Source: an uncultured Reyranella sp. (lineage in GTDB: Bacteria; Pseudomonadota; Alphaproteobacteria; Reyranellales; Reyranellaceae). From it: DNA of 64,000 bases. The notes beneath the pieces are model-generated. The model made no database searches and was not told the origin of the DNA. It saw only the letters and a list, made by a program, of their open reading frames with translations. The stretch is taken from positions 372,001-436,000 of the forward strand of contig NZ_CAMFKM010000002.1 of the NCBI RefSeq assembly GCF_945957355.1. Direction: 5' to 3'. Both the position numbers and the translations under genes were made by a program. Shown here one piece after another: positions 8,056-15,680 of this stretch (positions are counted from its first letter, which is position 1; every line of letters begins with the position of its first letter).

Positions 8056-9009
8056 ATGGTCCGAAACATGTCCGATACGCCGCCGATCGAGTTCGCCTTT
8101 CCTGACCTGCGCCAGTGGGAGAAGGGGGCCGCCCCCTATATCCACGTGCTGGAGAGCGGTGAGCCCGGACCGACGGTCATGGTGGCGTCGCTGACCCACG
8201 GCAACGAGGTCTCCGGGGCCATCGTGGTCGATGCGCTGCTCGGACTGAAGGTGAAGCCGCGCAGGGGCACGCTGATCCTGTCATTCAACAACATCGAGGC
8301 CTATCACTCGTTCGATCGGCGCACGCCCTTCAAGTCGCGCCTGGTCGACGAGGATTTCAACCGCGTCTGGGGCCGCCTCGACCAGCCCGCGACCACCGTC
8401 GAGACGCGGCGCGCCCAGGTGCTGAAGCCCTTCGTCGAGCGCGCCGACCTGCTGCTCGATCTCCATTCGATGCATGACGATTGCGTGCCGCTGATGCTGT
8501 CCGGCCCGCTCGACAAGGGCGTGGCCTTCGCAAAGAAGATCGGCACCCCGGTCGACATCGTGCGCGATGCAGGCCACGCCGCCGGCATGCGCATGCGCGA
8601 CTATGGCGGGTTCGGCGATCCCGACAGCCCCAAGAATGCCCTGCTGATCGAGACAGGCCAGCACTGGCGCGCCTCTTCGGTCGTCGTCGCCAAGGACGTG
8701 ACGGCGCGCTTCCTTGTCGAAACCGGAGCGCTCGAGGAGTCTGATCTGCCGGCCGGGTGGCGCCAACCGACGCCGGCCAGCCAGCGAGTCGTCGAGGTGA
8801 CCCATGCGATCGCCACGAAGCGCGGCAACTTCACGCCGGCGCAGCGCTTCGAGGGCCAGGACGTGATCGCGAAGGCGGGCACCGTGCTGGGCCACGACGA
8901 CGACGAGCCTGTGACGACGCCCTACGACGATTGCGTGCTGGTCATGCCCTCGTCGAGCCGGCCGTTGCGGCCCGGCGTCACGGTTGTTCGCCTGGGTCGG
9001 CTGACCTGA
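8056..9009 (+). CDS. Succinylglutamate desuccinylase/aspartoacylase family metalloenzyme
   Basis: A 317-residue M14-like zinc amidohydrolase. The zinc ligands are visible as H48 and E51 in SLTHGNEVSG and H137 in LLLDLHSMHDD; NNIEAYHSFDRR and DEDFNRVWGR are also characteristic. Family members remove acyl groups from N-acylated amino acids. An internal ATG at 8068 (MSDTPP) is an alternative start. Its last 32 bp overlap the 3' end of murJ, which is convergent. With the divergent MFS gene it may form a small uptake-and-deacylation unit. Confidence 0.88.
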   Translation: MVRNMSDTPPIEFAFPDLRQWEKGAAPYIHVLESGEPGPTVMVASLTHGNEVSGAIVVDALLGLKVKPRRGTLILSFNNIEAYHSFDRRTPFKSRLVDEDFNRVWGRLDQPATTVETRRAQVLKPFVERADLLLDLHSMHDDCVPLMLSGPLDKGVAFAKKIGTPVDIVRDAGHAAGMRMRDYGGFGDPDSPKNALLIETGQHWRASSVVVAKDVTARFLVETGALEESDLPAGWRQPTPASQRVVEVTHAIATKRGNFTPAQRFEGQDVIAKAGTVLGHDDDEPVTTPYDDCVLVMPSSSRPLRPGVTVVRLGRLT

Positions 9010-10564
9010 GGCCAGGCTGGCGGCGCATCACGTAGCGCAGCTCGGAGATTCTCACGACACCGAGTGCGGCGCCCAGCACCGCATAGGCCACGATTCCGAT
9101 CAGGCAGATGCCGGCCAGCGCCACGCCGCCCTCGACGTCGGCGCGCGACAGGGGCCGGGCGAGCCAGTGCAGACCGAACCAGAGGGCCGCCCCCATGCCG
9201 GCGCTGGCGCCAGCGATACGGATGCCGCGCGAGATCAATCGGCCGTCCGGGATCCATTGCTCGCGCCGGCGCAAGACGGCGGCCAGCAGCGCCGCGTTCA
9301 GCCAGCCCGACAGCGAGGAGGCTAGCGCGATGCCGACCAGCTCCAGCGACGTGGCGAACAGGAAATAGACATTCAACAGGACGTTGGCGGTGATCGCCGC
9401 TACGGCGATGTAGAGCGGCGTACGGGTATCCTCGCGGGCGAAGAAGCCGGGGGCCAGCGCCTTGACCAGCACGAAGGCCGGGAGGCCCACGGCCAGGGCG
9501 GCGAGCGCGCTCGCGGTGCGCAGCGTGTCCTCGGGCAGGAATCGGCCGCGCTCGAACAGGACGCGGATGATCGGATCGGCCAGCAACCACAGCGCCACGG
9601 CGGCCGGCAGGCTGAACAGCAGGCCAAACTCGAGGGCGCGATTCTGGTTGGTCATGGCCGACTGCGTGTTGCCGGCGCGCAGCTCGCGGGCGAGCAATGG
9701 CAGCAGTGCGGTGCCGATGGCGATGCCAACGACCCCGAGCGGCAGCTGGGCGATGCGGTCGGCGTAGTAGAGCGCCGAGATCGTGCCCACCGGGAGCAGC
9801 GAGGCCCAGACGACGTCGAGTACGACGCTGATCTGCTGCACCCCGCCGCCGATCGCGACCGGTGTCGCGAGCTTGACCAGCCGCGCCACCCGCGGCGTCC
9901 AGCGCGGCCGCACCAGCGCCATGGCGACGTCCTCGCGGCCGCAGGCGACCATCAGCCAGACCCATTGCAGGACGCCCGCGATCGCCACGCCGATCGAGGC
10001 GGCATAGCCCGCATTGGGAAGGATCGGCGTCAGCCCCAGTACGGCGGCGATCAGGGTGAGATTGAGGAGAACGGGCGTCGCGGCGACATGGGCGAAGCGG
10101 TCGATGCCGTTCAGCACGCCGCCGTACAACGAAGTAAGCGAGATGAACAGCAGGTACGGGAAAGCGATGCGGCCGAACTCGACGGCCATGGCAAAGGTCG
10201 GCGCATCGTCGCGCATGCCGGGTGCCAGCAGGACCATCACCCAGGGCATCGCGAGGATCAGCAGCGCGGTGAACGGAACCAGCACCAGCAGCAGCGCGGC
10301 CTGGGCCTGGCGCGCGAAGGCCATTGCCTCCTCGCGGCCGCCACCCGTGAGTTCGCGGGCGAACAGTGGGACGAAAGCGGCCGAGAAGGCGCCCTCGGCG
10401 AACAGGCGGCGGAAGAAGTTGGGAAGCTTGAAGGCCACGAAGAACGCGTCCGCCACAGCGCCGGAACCCAGCACCGCCGACAGCACGATGTCGCGCACGA
10501 AACCCACGATGCGGCTCAGCAGCGTGAATCCACCGACCGTCGCGATCGCGCGGGCGAGACTCAC
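8978..10564 (-). CDS. murJ: Lipid II flippase MurJ (MviN)
   Basis: A 528-residue, roughly 14-helix membrane protein of the MOP superfamily that flips lipid II to the periplasm for peptidoglycan synthesis. The N-terminus has the family hallmark ATVGGFTLLSRIVGFVRD, then ADAFFVAFKLPNFFRRLFAEG and FSAAFVPLF. I chose the GTG at 10564 because GGAG lies 9 nt upstream and the protein then begins VSLARAIATV as in homologues; the frame also opens at a TTG (10591). The GTG overlaps the stop of a short upstream ORF (GTGA), suggesting coupled translation. The 3' end overlaps the convergent aspartoacylase-like gene. Confidence 0.95.
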   Translation of the reverse strand: MSLARAIATVGGFTLLSRIVGFVRDIVLSAVLGSGAVADAFFVAFKLPNFFRRLFAEGAFSAAFVPLFARELTGGGREEAMAFARQAQAALLLVLVPFTALLILAMPWVMVLLAPGMRDDAPTFAMAVEFGRIAFPYLLFISLTSLYGGVLNGIDRFAHVAATPVLLNLTLIAAVLGLTPILPNAGYAASIGVAIAGVLQWVWLMVACGREDVAMALVRPRWTPRVARLVKLATPVAIGGGVQQISVVLDVVWASLLPVGTISALYYADRIAQLPLGVVGIAIGTALLPLLARELRAGNTQSAMTNQNRALEFGLLFSLPAAVALWLLADPIIRVLFERGRFLPEDTLRTASALAALAVGLPAFVLVKALAPGFFAREDTRTPLYIAVAAITANVLLNVYFLFATSLELVGIALASSLSGWLNAALLAAVLRRREQWIPDGRLISRGIRIAGASAGMGAALWFGLHWLARPLSRADVEGGVALAGICLIGIVAYAVLGAALGVVRISELRYVMRRQPGLRSADPGEQP

Positions 10565-10635
10565 GTGCGCGGTCTCCGCGAAAGGTCGCAAATTGACTGC
10601 GTCATAGCCATAAATTCGTCATCGCTCTCGGGCAT
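10561..10635 (-). CDS. 24-codon leader ORF translationally coupled to murJ (candidate)
   Basis: On the minus strand GAGGAG is followed by TAAT and an ATG at 10635 opening a 24-codon frame (begins MPESDDEFMA). Its TGA (10563-10561) overlaps the GTG of murJ in the form GTGA. The strong ribosome site, which the murJ start itself lacks in comparable strength, makes a translated leader or coupling ORF plausible. The peptide resembles nothing I know. It could instead mean that murJ translation is fed from upstream or that this frame is chance. Confidence 0.4.
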   Translation of the reverse strand: MPESDDEFMAMTQSICDLSRRPRT

Positions 10636-10690
10636 ATTACTCCTCGGTAGCGGCCGGCGATGTGATGGTCGGTTTAAACCGCTGCCACGG

Positions 10691-10719
10691 CCGGTCCCGA
10701 GAGGGGCCGGTTTTCTTTT
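10691..10719 (+). terminator. Intrinsic terminator reading rightward, no obvious gene upstream
   Basis: CCGGTCCC (10691-10698), tetraloop GAGA, GGGGCCGG (10703-10710), then TTTTCTTTT (10711-10719): an 8-bp stem with one G-T pair and a T-rich tail on the plus strand. Both flanking genes run on the minus strand, and on that strand there is no T tail. Confidence 0.7.
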
Positions 10720-10726
10720 GGGCCGG

Positions 10727-11980
10727 TCACTTCGCGGCGGCGGCGAGCTTCAGCAGCGTCTCGCGGTCCTGCGTGACGAGCTTCTTGTAGTCGCCGACGA
10801 TCTTTTCGAGCTCGTCCGACGGCAGCACGGTTTCGAGATCGGTGAATCCCTGCGGCGCGCGCTGTTCGACGATGTCGAGCATGACGTCGATCCCCTTGCG
10901 CCGGTTGCTCTCGACGATCCGCGCGGTGGGCGGCAGGCGGCGCTCCTCGTAGCGCTTGAGCGCGGCCTCGGGATCGTCGCCGACCGCCAGCTCCTGCGTG
11001 ATCGCCTCGCCGTCGAGGATCGCCTGCGAGGCGCCGTTGGAGCCGATCGGATACATGGGATGGGCCGCATCGCCCAGCAGGGTGATGCGGCCATGGCTCC
11101 AGCGCGGCAGCGGATCGCGATCGACCATGGGGAATTCCAGGATCGTATGGGCGTTGCGGATGACGTCCGGCACGTCGAGCCAGCCGAAGTTCCAATCGGC
11201 GAAGCGCGGCAGGAAGTCCTCCAGCCGGCCCGGCTTGTTCCAGTCCTCGCGCGAGGGCAGGGCGCCATCGCCCATGTGGAGGTCGCAGATCCAGTTGATC
11301 AGCGCCTCGCCGCGGTCGGCATGGGCACGGCTGATCGGATAGCAGACGAATTTCTGATTGTGATGGCCGGCCTGCACCATCGTGTTGCCGCCCAGGAAGG
11401 GCTTGCCCACGGTCACGCCGCGCCACATCAGGATGCCCTGCCACTTGGGCGGGCCCTCGTCCGGGTAGTAGTGCGCACGCACCGCGGAGTGTATGCCATC
11501 GGCGCCGATCAGGATGTCTGCCTCGACGTTCTCGACGGGCATGCCGTCGCGATCGACGAACTGTGCGGAGACCTTGCCGTGATGCTGTGCGAAGCGCGCG
11601 ATGCGCCGCCCCATCCGAATACGGTCCGCGCCCAGCATTTCCCGGGCCGCATGAACCAGGATCATCTGCAACTCGCCGCGATGGATCGAGAATTGCGGCC
11701 AGGGAAGGCCGGCATGGCGCCCGCGCGGGTCGGCCCAGATCGTCTGGCCGTGGCGGTTGGCATAGCGCAGCTCGCGCGTCTCGATGGCGGTGGCGGCGAG
11801 GGCGGGCTCGAGCCCCAGGCTGCACAGGATGCGCACCGCGCCGGCCTGGATGTTGATGCCGACCCCGAGCGGCCGCATCTCCGACACCGCCTCGTACACT
11901 TGGACGTCGTGTCCTGCGCGATGCAGGCACATGGCTGCGGTCAATCCGCCGATTCCGGCGCCGGCAATGATGATCTTCAT
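10727..11980 (-). CDS. FAD-dependent monooxygenase (flavin-dependent oxidoreductase, PhzS/salicylate hydroxylase-like)
   Basis: A 417-residue class A flavoprotein. It opens with the Rossmann dinucleotide motif MKIIIAGAGIGGLTAAMCL, has the DG motif ILIGADGIHSAVR in the middle, and the second FAD motif LLGDAAHPMYPIGSNGASQ near residue 290. These enzymes use NAD(P)H and oxygen to hydroxylate aromatic or heteroaromatic substrates; the substrate cannot be read here. ATG 11980 precedes the FAD motif directly, so the longer open frame upstream was rejected. The gene is 20 bp downstream of the DUF971 gene on the same strand and probably co-transcribed with it. Confidence 0.9.
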   Translation of the reverse strand: MKIIIAGAGIGGLTAAMCLHRAGHDVQVYEAVSEMRPLGVGINIQAGAVRILCSLGLEPALAATAIETRELRYANRHGQTIWADPRGRHAGLPWPQFSIHRGELQMILVHAAREMLGADRIRMGRRIARFAQHHGKVSAQFVDRDGMPVENVEADILIGADGIHSAVRAHYYPDEGPPKWQGILMWRGVTVGKPFLGGNTMVQAGHHNQKFVCYPISRAHADRGEALINWICDLHMGDGALPSREDWNKPGRLEDFLPRFADWNFGWLDVPDVIRNAHTILEFPMVDRDPLPRWSHGRITLLGDAAHPMYPIGSNGASQAILDGEAITQELAVGDDPEAALKRYEERRLPPTARIVESNRRKGIDVMLDIVEQRAPQGFTDLETVLPSDELEKIVGDYKKLVTQDRETLLKLAAAAK

Positions 11981-12000
11981 GGGTGGCTCGTCAGGTTTCG

Positions 12001-12411
12001 TCAGGTATCCCGGCTCAGGCCGCGCTGGGCGAGGGCGGCTTCGTAGGCAGCCCAGCGCTCGGCTCGCGTTTCGCTGAGCTCGCGGAGGTAAGCCCAGCTG
12101 TAGATGCCGCTGTCGTGCCGATCGTCGAACACGATGCGGATCGCGTAATGGCCGACCGGTTCGACCGCTGCGATCTTCACGTGCCGGCGGCCGCCGACGA
12201 TCTTCTTCTGGTTCGGACCGTGACCTTGTACCTCGGCCGACGGACTCTCGACGCGCAGGTACTCGGCGGAAAGCGCGCAGGCATGACCGTCGGAGAAGTC
12301 GATCTCGAGCCGTCCCTCCTCCTTGAAGACCCGCAACTCGACGGGCCACGGCGCCGCGTCCAATTCGTAGCTGCCGCCGTCGGGCACCGCCTTGGGGAAG
12401 TCCGCGGTCAT
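12001..12411 (-). CDS. DUF971 (gamma-butyrobetaine hydroxylase-like N-terminal domain) protein
   Basis: A 136-residue single-domain protein with the DUF971 pattern: [20 protein letters not shown], a central [32 protein letters not shown] and the closing [12 protein letters not shown]. The domain is found alone in bacteria and fused to gamma-butyrobetaine dioxygenase in eukaryotes; in bacteria it has been linked to iron-sulfur protein handling, but that is not shown here. The start overlaps the stop of the Trm112-like gene (ATGA), so the two are translationally coupled. Confidence 0.88.
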   Translation of the reverse strand: MTADFPKAVPDGGSYELDAAPWPVELRVFKEEGRLEIDFSDGHACALSAEYLRVESPSAEVQGHGPNQKKIVGGRRHVKIAAVEPVGHYAIRIVFDDRHDSGIYSWAYLRELSETRAERWAAYEAALAQRGLSRDT

Positions 12412-12626
12412 GGCACGTCGCGCAGCGGGCGCGCTTCGCTGACCAGCATGATGGGGATGCCGTCGCGGATCGGATAGGCGAGGCCGGCCTTGCGGCTGAT
12501 CAGTTCGCCGGCCGCGGCATCGTACTCCAGCGGACCGTGCGTCGCCGGGCAGACGAGGATCTCGAGCAGCTTCGGATCCACGCCGGCACGGCGGGGAGCT
12601 GCGGGTTCGTCCGACGGAGGGCTCAT
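12408..12626 (-). CDS. Trm112-like protein (YcaR type)
   Basis: A 72-residue Trm112/YcaR family protein. The core [17 protein letters not shown] and [21 protein letters not shown] is diagnostic. Bacterial members are small partner proteins, in other kingdoms activators of methyltransferases. Only one of the cysteines sometimes used for zinc binding is present (in ILVCP), as is common in proteobacteria. I chose ATG 12626; the open frame extends upstream to 12707 but that part is low-complexity R/A. It overlaps the DUF971 start by 4 bp. Confidence 0.88.
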   Translation of the reverse strand: MSPPSDEPAAPRRAGVDPKLLEILVCPATHGPLEYDAAAGELISRKAGLAYPIRDGIPIMLVSEARPLRDVP

Positions 12627-12732
12627 CGTGCGGTGTTTCCCTGATTCTTGTGCCGCCCTTATAGCACGGCGTCCACCGGCACCCCTAGCCCGCGCCGACG
12701 ATGCCACATGCGGGTTTCCAAGGCAGGGGGTT

Positions 12733-12752
12733 TAGTATAGGGGGGTATACTA
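12733..12752 (+). promoter_or_regulatory. Palindromic G6-core operator for the RcnR/CsoR-type repressor
   Basis: TAGTATA, GGGGGG, TATACTA forms a perfect 20-bp inverted repeat around six G residues, ending on the first base of the dmeR ATG (12752). RcnR/CsoR-family repressors are known to recognise a G/C tract flanked by such inverted repeats (E. coli RcnR: TACT-G6-N-AGTA). The G tract also stands 6 nt before the ATG where a Shine-Dalgarno would be. Confidence 0.8.
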
Positions 12753-13027
12753 TGGCACATCTCCAGAAGAACAAGGCGCAGCTGGTCGCGCGTATCCGCC
12801 GGATCGCCGGTCAGATGGCGGCGATCGAGAAGGCGGTCGAGCAGGACGCGGATTGTTCCGCGGTCCTTCAGCAGGTCGCCGGTGCGCGGGGCGCGCTCAA
12901 CGGCCTGATGGGCGAGTTGATCGAGGATCATGTGCGCGAGCATGTCGCGCGGCCGGGGCTCGACGCGGCCGCGCGCGCGGCGGGTGCCGAGGAGCTCATC
13001 GCCGTGGTTCGCCGTTACGCCAAGTGA
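12752..13027 (+). CDS. dmeR: Metal-responsive repressor, RcnR/DmeR (CsoR/FrmR) family
   Basis: A 91-residue all-helical repressor. The RcnR nickel/cobalt ligand set is intact: H3 (MAH), C35 (DADCSAVLQQ), H60 and H64 (EDHVREHV); the family core RIRRIAGQ and RGALNGLM is also present. This set separates Ni/Co sensors from copper (CsoR) and formaldehyde (FrmR) sensors. Metal binding should release the repressor from the G6-core operator directly upstream. The start at 12752 is fixed by H3. It is followed after 10 bp by a CDF exporter, the same layout as rhizobial dmeR-dmeF; the symbol rests on that similarity. Confidence 0.9.
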   Translation: MAHLQKNKAQLVARIRRIAGQMAAIEKAVEQDADCSAVLQQVAGARGALNGLMGELIEDHVREHVARPGLDAAARAAGAEELIAVVRRYAK

Positions 13028-13037
13028 GGAGGACGGC

Positions 13038-13979
13038 ATGACCACGCGCGATATCGAGTCGCCTGTGCACGATCACGTGTTCCTGGGTGAGCGGCACGAT
13101 GAAAATGCACGGCGCACTCTGTGGGTCGTGATGCTGACGGCGTCGATGATGGTGGGCGAGATCGCCGCCGGTATCGTCTTCAATTCGATGGCCTTGCTGG
13201 CCGACGGCTTCCACATGGCGACCCATGCCGGCGCCCTTGCCGTGGCGGCCGCCGCCTATGCGTTCGCGCGGCGGCATGCCGCCGATCGCCGGTTCACCTT
13301 CGGCACGGGCAAGGTCGGCGATCTCTCGGGCTTCGCGTCGGCGCTGATCCTGGCGATGGTCGCGCTGGGGATTGCTGCCGAGTCCATCGGGCGCCTCTTC
13401 GATCCCTCACCCGTGGCCTTCGGCGAGGCGACTCTCGTCGCGATCGTGGGCCTGGTCGTCAACATTGCCAGCGTCTTCCTGCTGTCGGGTGGGCACGGCC
13501 ATGAACACCATCACGACCATCATCATGACCACGGGCAAGAGCATGGGCACGAGCATGGGCAAGGGCACGGCCATCACGACAACAATCTCCGCTCGGCCTT
13601 CGCCCACGTCGTGGCCGATGCGCTGACCTCCGTCCTGGCGATCGTCGCCCTGGTGGCCGGCCGCTATCTCGGATGGGTCTGGCTCGATCCCGTGATGGGC
13701 ATCGTCGGCGGGGTCGTGATCGCGGTCTGGGCCTGGAACCTGCTGCGCGACACTTCCGCGGTGCTGCTCGACACGAGCGATCCGCATCTCGAGGCCGAGG
13801 TGCGGGAACAGGTCGAGGGGCCGGGCGATGCGCGCATCACGGATCTGCACATCTGGCAGATCGGCCCCGGCGCCCACGCCGCGATCGTCAGTGTCGCCGG
13901 CACCGCCGGCCGGGAGGCCATTCGCGAACGCCTCGTGCCGGTGCATGAACTTGCGCATGTGACGATCGAAACCCGATGA
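13038..13979 (+). CDS. dmeF: Cation diffusion facilitator, DmeF-type Co/Ni exporter
   Basis: A 313-residue CDF transporter with about six membrane helices. The transport site residues appear as LLADGFHMATH (D56, H59, H63) and HVVAD (H190, D194), the H-rich form seen in the DmeF subgroup. Between helices IV and V lies a loop of about 28 residues (153-180) made mostly of H, G, E and D, typical of metal-binding CDF loops. A cytoplasmic C-terminal domain follows (DLHIWQIGPG). It should export cobalt and nickel using the proton gradient. GAGGAGG lies just before ATG 13038, and it forms an operon with dmeR. Confidence 0.92.
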   Translation: MTTRDIESPVHDHVFLGERHDENARRTLWVVMLTASMMVGEIAAGIVFNSMALLADGFHMATHAGALAVAAAAYAFARRHAADRRFTFGTGKVGDLSGFASALILAMVALGIAAESIGRLFDPSPVAFGEATLVAIVGLVVNIASVFLLSGGHGHEHHHDHHHDHGQEHGHEHGQGHGHHDNNLRSAFAHVVADALTSVLAIVALVAGRYLGWVWLDPVMGIVGGVVIAVWAWNLLRDTSAVLLDTSDPHLEAEVREQVEGPGDARITDLHIWQIGPGAHAAIVSVAGTAGREAIRERLVPVHELAHVTIETR

Positions 13980-14023
13980 GTCATGGTCGGGTCTGAGAAC
14001 CCGAAATGGATCGAGGCCCGACA

Positions 14024-14938
14024 ATGGACCATGACAGCGAGACCGCCGCCATCAAGGGGGTTGCCTACATGGACGGGCGCTGGATGAAGCTGTCCGAGGC
14101 GGCGGTCCCGATCCTCGATCGCGGTTTCGTCCGCTCCGATGCGACTTACGATGTGGCGCACGTCTGGAAGGGGCGCTTCTTCCGGCTTATGGACCATGTC
14201 GAACGCTTCCAGGCGTCGATGGCCGGTCTCCGTATGTCGCTGCCGCTGACGGGGCAGCAGATCGCCGACATCATGATCGAGTGTGCCAGCCGGTCGGGCC
14301 TGCGCGACGCCTACGTGCAGGTGACCTGTACCCGCGGGTTGCCGCCGGCGGGTACGCGCGACCCGCGCCTGTGCCGCAACCGCCTCTATGCCTTCGCGCA
14401 GCCTTTCGTCTGGATCGCCGACGAGGCCCAGCGGCAAGAAGGCCTGCGCATGATCCTGTCGCATACCCAGCGCATCCCCCCGGAATCGCTCGACCAGCGG
14501 ATCAAGAACTTCCACTGGCTCGACCTGACGATGGGGATCTTCGAGGCCTATGACCGCGATGCGACCATCGCGCTGATGCCGGCCGCCGACGGCACCGTGA
14601 CGGAAGGCCCGGGCTTCAACGTCTTCGTCGTCCGCAATGGCGCGCTCGCGACGCCGGCGCACGGCCTGTTCGAGGGCATCACCCGCCGCACCGTGATGGA
14701 GATCGCCGAGGCGCTCCAGCTGCGTTGCGAGGTACGCTCCGTGCAGGCGCGCGAAGTGGCCGAGGCGGAGGAAATCTTCATCAGCAGCACGGCCGGCGGC
14801 ATCATGCCGGTCGTGAACTACGAAGGCCGACCCGTCGGCGACGGCCGGCCCGGCTCGTTGACGCGCCGAATCGAGGAACTCTACTGGGCGCGACACGAGG
14901 AGCCGACGCTGTCCACGCCGGTGCCCTACGGCGACTGA
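14024..14938 (+). CDS. Fold-type IV PLP aminotransferase, similar to D-amino acid / (R)-amine transaminases
   Basis: About 304 residues. The PLP lysine is K161 in DQRIKNFHWLDL. Other fold-type IV features are VPILDRGFVRSDATYDV, VTCTRGLPPAGTRDPR, EGPGFNVFVV and EGITRRTVMEIAE. The pattern DATYDVAHVWKGRFFRL followed by DHVERF resembles (R)-selective amine transaminases more than BCAT or classical D-alanine transaminase, from my memory of those sequences; the true substrate is unproven. I chose ATG 14024 (GAGG 7 nt upstream) over 14006. It follows dmeF by 44 bp and converges with the LON-domain gene. Confidence 0.85.
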   Translation: MDHDSETAAIKGVAYMDGRWMKLSEAAVPILDRGFVRSDATYDVAHVWKGRFFRLMDHVERFQASMAGLRMSLPLTGQQIADIMIECASRSGLRDAYVQVTCTRGLPPAGTRDPRLCRNRLYAFAQPFVWIADEAQRQEGLRMILSHTQRIPPESLDQRIKNFHWLDLTMGIFEAYDRDATIALMPAADGTVTEGPGFNVFVVRNGALATPAHGLFEGITRRTVMEIAEALQLRCEVRSVQAREVAEAEEIFISSTAGGIMPVVNYEGRPVGDGRPGSLTRRIEELYWARHEEPTLSTPVPYGD

Positions 14939-14941
14939 CGA

Positions 14942-15670
14942 TCAGTTCTTGCGGCTGGGCGGCGTGTCGGACGCGTCGCCGAAGGCGTTCATTTCGAGGA
15001 AGGCGATGAGCAGCTTGGCGCGCGCCGTGCTGTCGGCGGCCTCGAGCAGGGCCTGCTTCTCGGCCGGGCCGAATGGCAGCACCATCGACAACGAGGTGAC
15101 GAGGTTGGCGTCTGCCGCCTTGTTCACGGCATCCCAGTCGGTCGAGAGCTGGCGCCCGCGGAAGAAGGCGGCCAGCGCCGCCATCAGCCGGTCGCGGTCG
15201 AGCTCGACGACGTCGTCGGCATGGTCGAGATCGGCACGATAGGGCGAGAAGACAGAGGAGACGCGGCGGTAGCCGCCTTGTGCGAGATCCAGTTCGCGCA
15301 CGATGTCGAAGCGGCAGACGCCGCTCAGCACCAGCATCAACCGCCCGTCCTCGGTCTCGTTGAAGTTGGTGATGCGCCCGGCGCAGCCGACCCGGTGCAC
15401 CCTGGGCGGCCCATACTCCGTCGGCAGCCCGTCGCCGGCGAAACCGCCGGGCTGGACCGGCTGCACCATGCCGATCATGCGCGAGCCCGCCAGGGCATCG
15501 GAGATCATGGCGAGGTAGCGGGGCTCGAAGATGTTGAGCGGCAGCTTGCCGCCGGGCAGCAACAGTACGCCCGACAGGGGGAAGATCGGCAGCGTCTCGG
15601 GCAGCTGCTCGAAGGTCGGTTCGAAGGGATTGCGCGCCGGCCTCTGCGAGGAGCGCTCCGAATCACTCAT
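14942..15670 (-). CDS. LON peptidase substrate-binding domain protein
   Basis: A 242-residue protein comprising only the LON N-terminal (LAN/PUA-like) domain: LPIFPLSGVLLLPGGKLPLNIFEPRY, then GRITNFNETEDGRLMLVLSGVCRF. No ATPase or protease domain follows, so it is a stand-alone member of unknown precise role, perhaps in substrate recognition. It lies 10 bp downstream of the YbbN-like gene on the same strand, a common alphaproteobacterial pair. Confidence 0.9.
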   Translation of the reverse strand: MSDSERSSQRPARNPFEPTFEQLPETLPIFPLSGVLLLPGGKLPLNIFEPRYLAMISDALAGSRMIGMVQPVQPGGFAGDGLPTEYGPPRVHRVGCAGRITNFNETEDGRLMLVLSGVCRFDIVRELDLAQGGYRRVSSVFSPYRADLDHADDVVELDRDRLMAALAAFFRGRQLSTDWDAVNKAADANLVTSLSMVLPFGPAEKQALLEAADSTARAKLLIAFLEMNAFGDASDTPPSRKN

Positions 15671-15680
15671 GAAGAGGGGC

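Noticed and set aside
7629..8105. Plus-strand frame opposite the MFS gene
   Set aside because: Low-complexity product, no ribosome site, antisense to a clear transporter.
10593..10616. TTGACT and TAAATT as a promoter for a small RNA ending at the 10691 terminator
   Set aside because: The boxes are only 12 bp apart, too close for sigma-70.
12746..12751. TATACT as the -10 box of dmeR
   Set aside because: It would place the transcription start inside the coding sequence, after an ATG fixed by the conserved H3; better read as the right half of the operator.
13503..13578. Repetitive CAT/CAC-rich DNA, possible microsatellite or short repeat array
   Set aside because: It is the codon-level trace of the His-rich cytoplasmic loop of DmeF, not a non-coding repeat.
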